From assembly GCA_964556895.1 (NCBI GenBank), contig CAZKYC010000140.1:1-6577 (forward strand): 6,577 nt of DNA, read 5' to 3'. Source of the DNA: Hinthialibacter sp964556895. GTDB lineage: Bacteria; Hinthialibacterota; Hinthialibacteria; Hinthialibacterales; Hinthialibacteraceae. The notes below the pieces were generated by a model. That model made no database searches. It saw nothing but the letters and a program-made list of their open reading frames with translations, and was not told the origin of the DNA. Within the stretch, counting starts at the first letter, position 1; each line of letters begins with the position of its first letter. The translations under genes were made by a program, and so were the position numbers. Below are positions 6,413-6,577 of the stretch, in pieces.

Positions 6413-6505
6413 TACTGGGCTGTCGGGCGGCAAGGGTAAGGCGTCGCGAAGCCTGCCTGCGGCAGGCAGGCTCGTTACACTCGTTCTTGCCGTTGGCGCC
6501 CAATA
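6413..6505. repeat. Nested imperfect inverted repeat with a 10-bp perfect core
   Basis: Core arms GCCTGCCTGC (6451-6460) and GCAGGCAGGC (6462-6471) are exact complements around one base. Moving outward, GTAA at 6436-6439 pairs with TTAC at 6475-6478. CGGCAAG at 6428-6434 pairs with CTTGCCG at 6486-6492. TACTGGGC at 6413-6420 nearly matches GCCCAATA at 6498-6505 (7 of 8). The arms keep the same order and roughly equal spacing, so one long interrupted stem about 93 bp across is plausible. It is probably a repeat-family copy; no transposase is present. Confidence 0.6.
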
Positions 6506-6577
6506 CGCTCGCGATGACGCAACTAGAGTTTTCGGCTAAAGGCGAGGGGGTTACTCCCAGAATCTGACAATAAATTG

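Larger units (their letters stand above)
6181..6577. other. About 400 bp without a credible gene, rich in hairpins and homopolymer runs
   Basis: No open frame here shows protein-like composition or a ribosome site. The stretch holds a 10-bp palindrome AAGGCGCCTT at 6187-6196, a 7-bp stem (one G-T pair) at 6236-6242/6251-6257, C and G runs, and the inverted repeats listed separately. There is no clear T-tract terminator for the GH28 gene; the 6187-6196 palindrome followed by CTTT and the 6236-6257 hairpin are weak candidates. The composition resembles dispersed intergenic repeat DNA. Confidence 0.65.

Noticed and set aside
6248..6439. 63-residue open frame starting at GTG in the repeat-rich tail
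   Set aside because: Its translation runs through C/G runs and hairpins (PPLKRGG-type peptides), with no ribosome site. Such peptides are typical artefacts of intergenic repeats.
6181..6577. CRISPR array or insertion-sequence end
   Set aside because: There are no regularly spaced direct repeats, no transposase fragment and no target-site duplication. The structure is inverted-repeat type only.

Overview
The window looks like chromosomal DNA from an uncultured Gram-negative bacterium with many carbohydrate-active enzymes. Coding regions are about 50-55% GC, apart from one AT-richer gene at the left edge. The lineage is inferred only. Secreted DUF2961/GH172 and GH28 enzymes, together with hairpin-rich intergenic repeats, are common in Planctomycetes/Lentisphaerae-type and candidate-phylum genomes (for example Sumerlaeota or Hinthialibacterota). 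No rRNA, tRNA, CRISPR array, transposase or phage structural gene is visible.

Left part (1-3237, all on the minus strand, transcribed right to left): a compact four-gene cluster. Its order is a small Com-like zinc-ribbon protein, a class III PLP aminotransferase resembling glutamate-1-semialdehyde aminomutase, a 12-TM-type MFS transporter, and a membrane-anchored SGNH/GDSL hydrolase cut by the window edge. Gaps are 36, 1 and 10 nt, so co-transcription and translational coupling are likely. The combination suggests making or converting an amino compound, moving it across the membrane, and acyl or ester chemistry at the cell surface. The substrate cannot be read from the sequence.

Middle (3238-4596): an AT-rich intergenic stretch holds a candidate promoter for the cluster and a perfect 15-bp stem terminator. 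Next is a minus-strand gene for a secreted DUF2961 (GH172) protein, then a 93-bp divergent regulatory region with strong Shine-Dalgarno sequences on both sides.

Right part (4597-6577): a secreted GH28-type right-handed beta-helix protein on the plus strand, followed by about 400 bp without a credible gene. This tail is full of nested inverted repeats and homopolymer runs and looks like dispersed intergenic repeat sequence. The divergent GH172/GH28 pair probably works on plant- or algal-type polysaccharide outside the cytoplasm; this is inferred from family membership and shared regulation.
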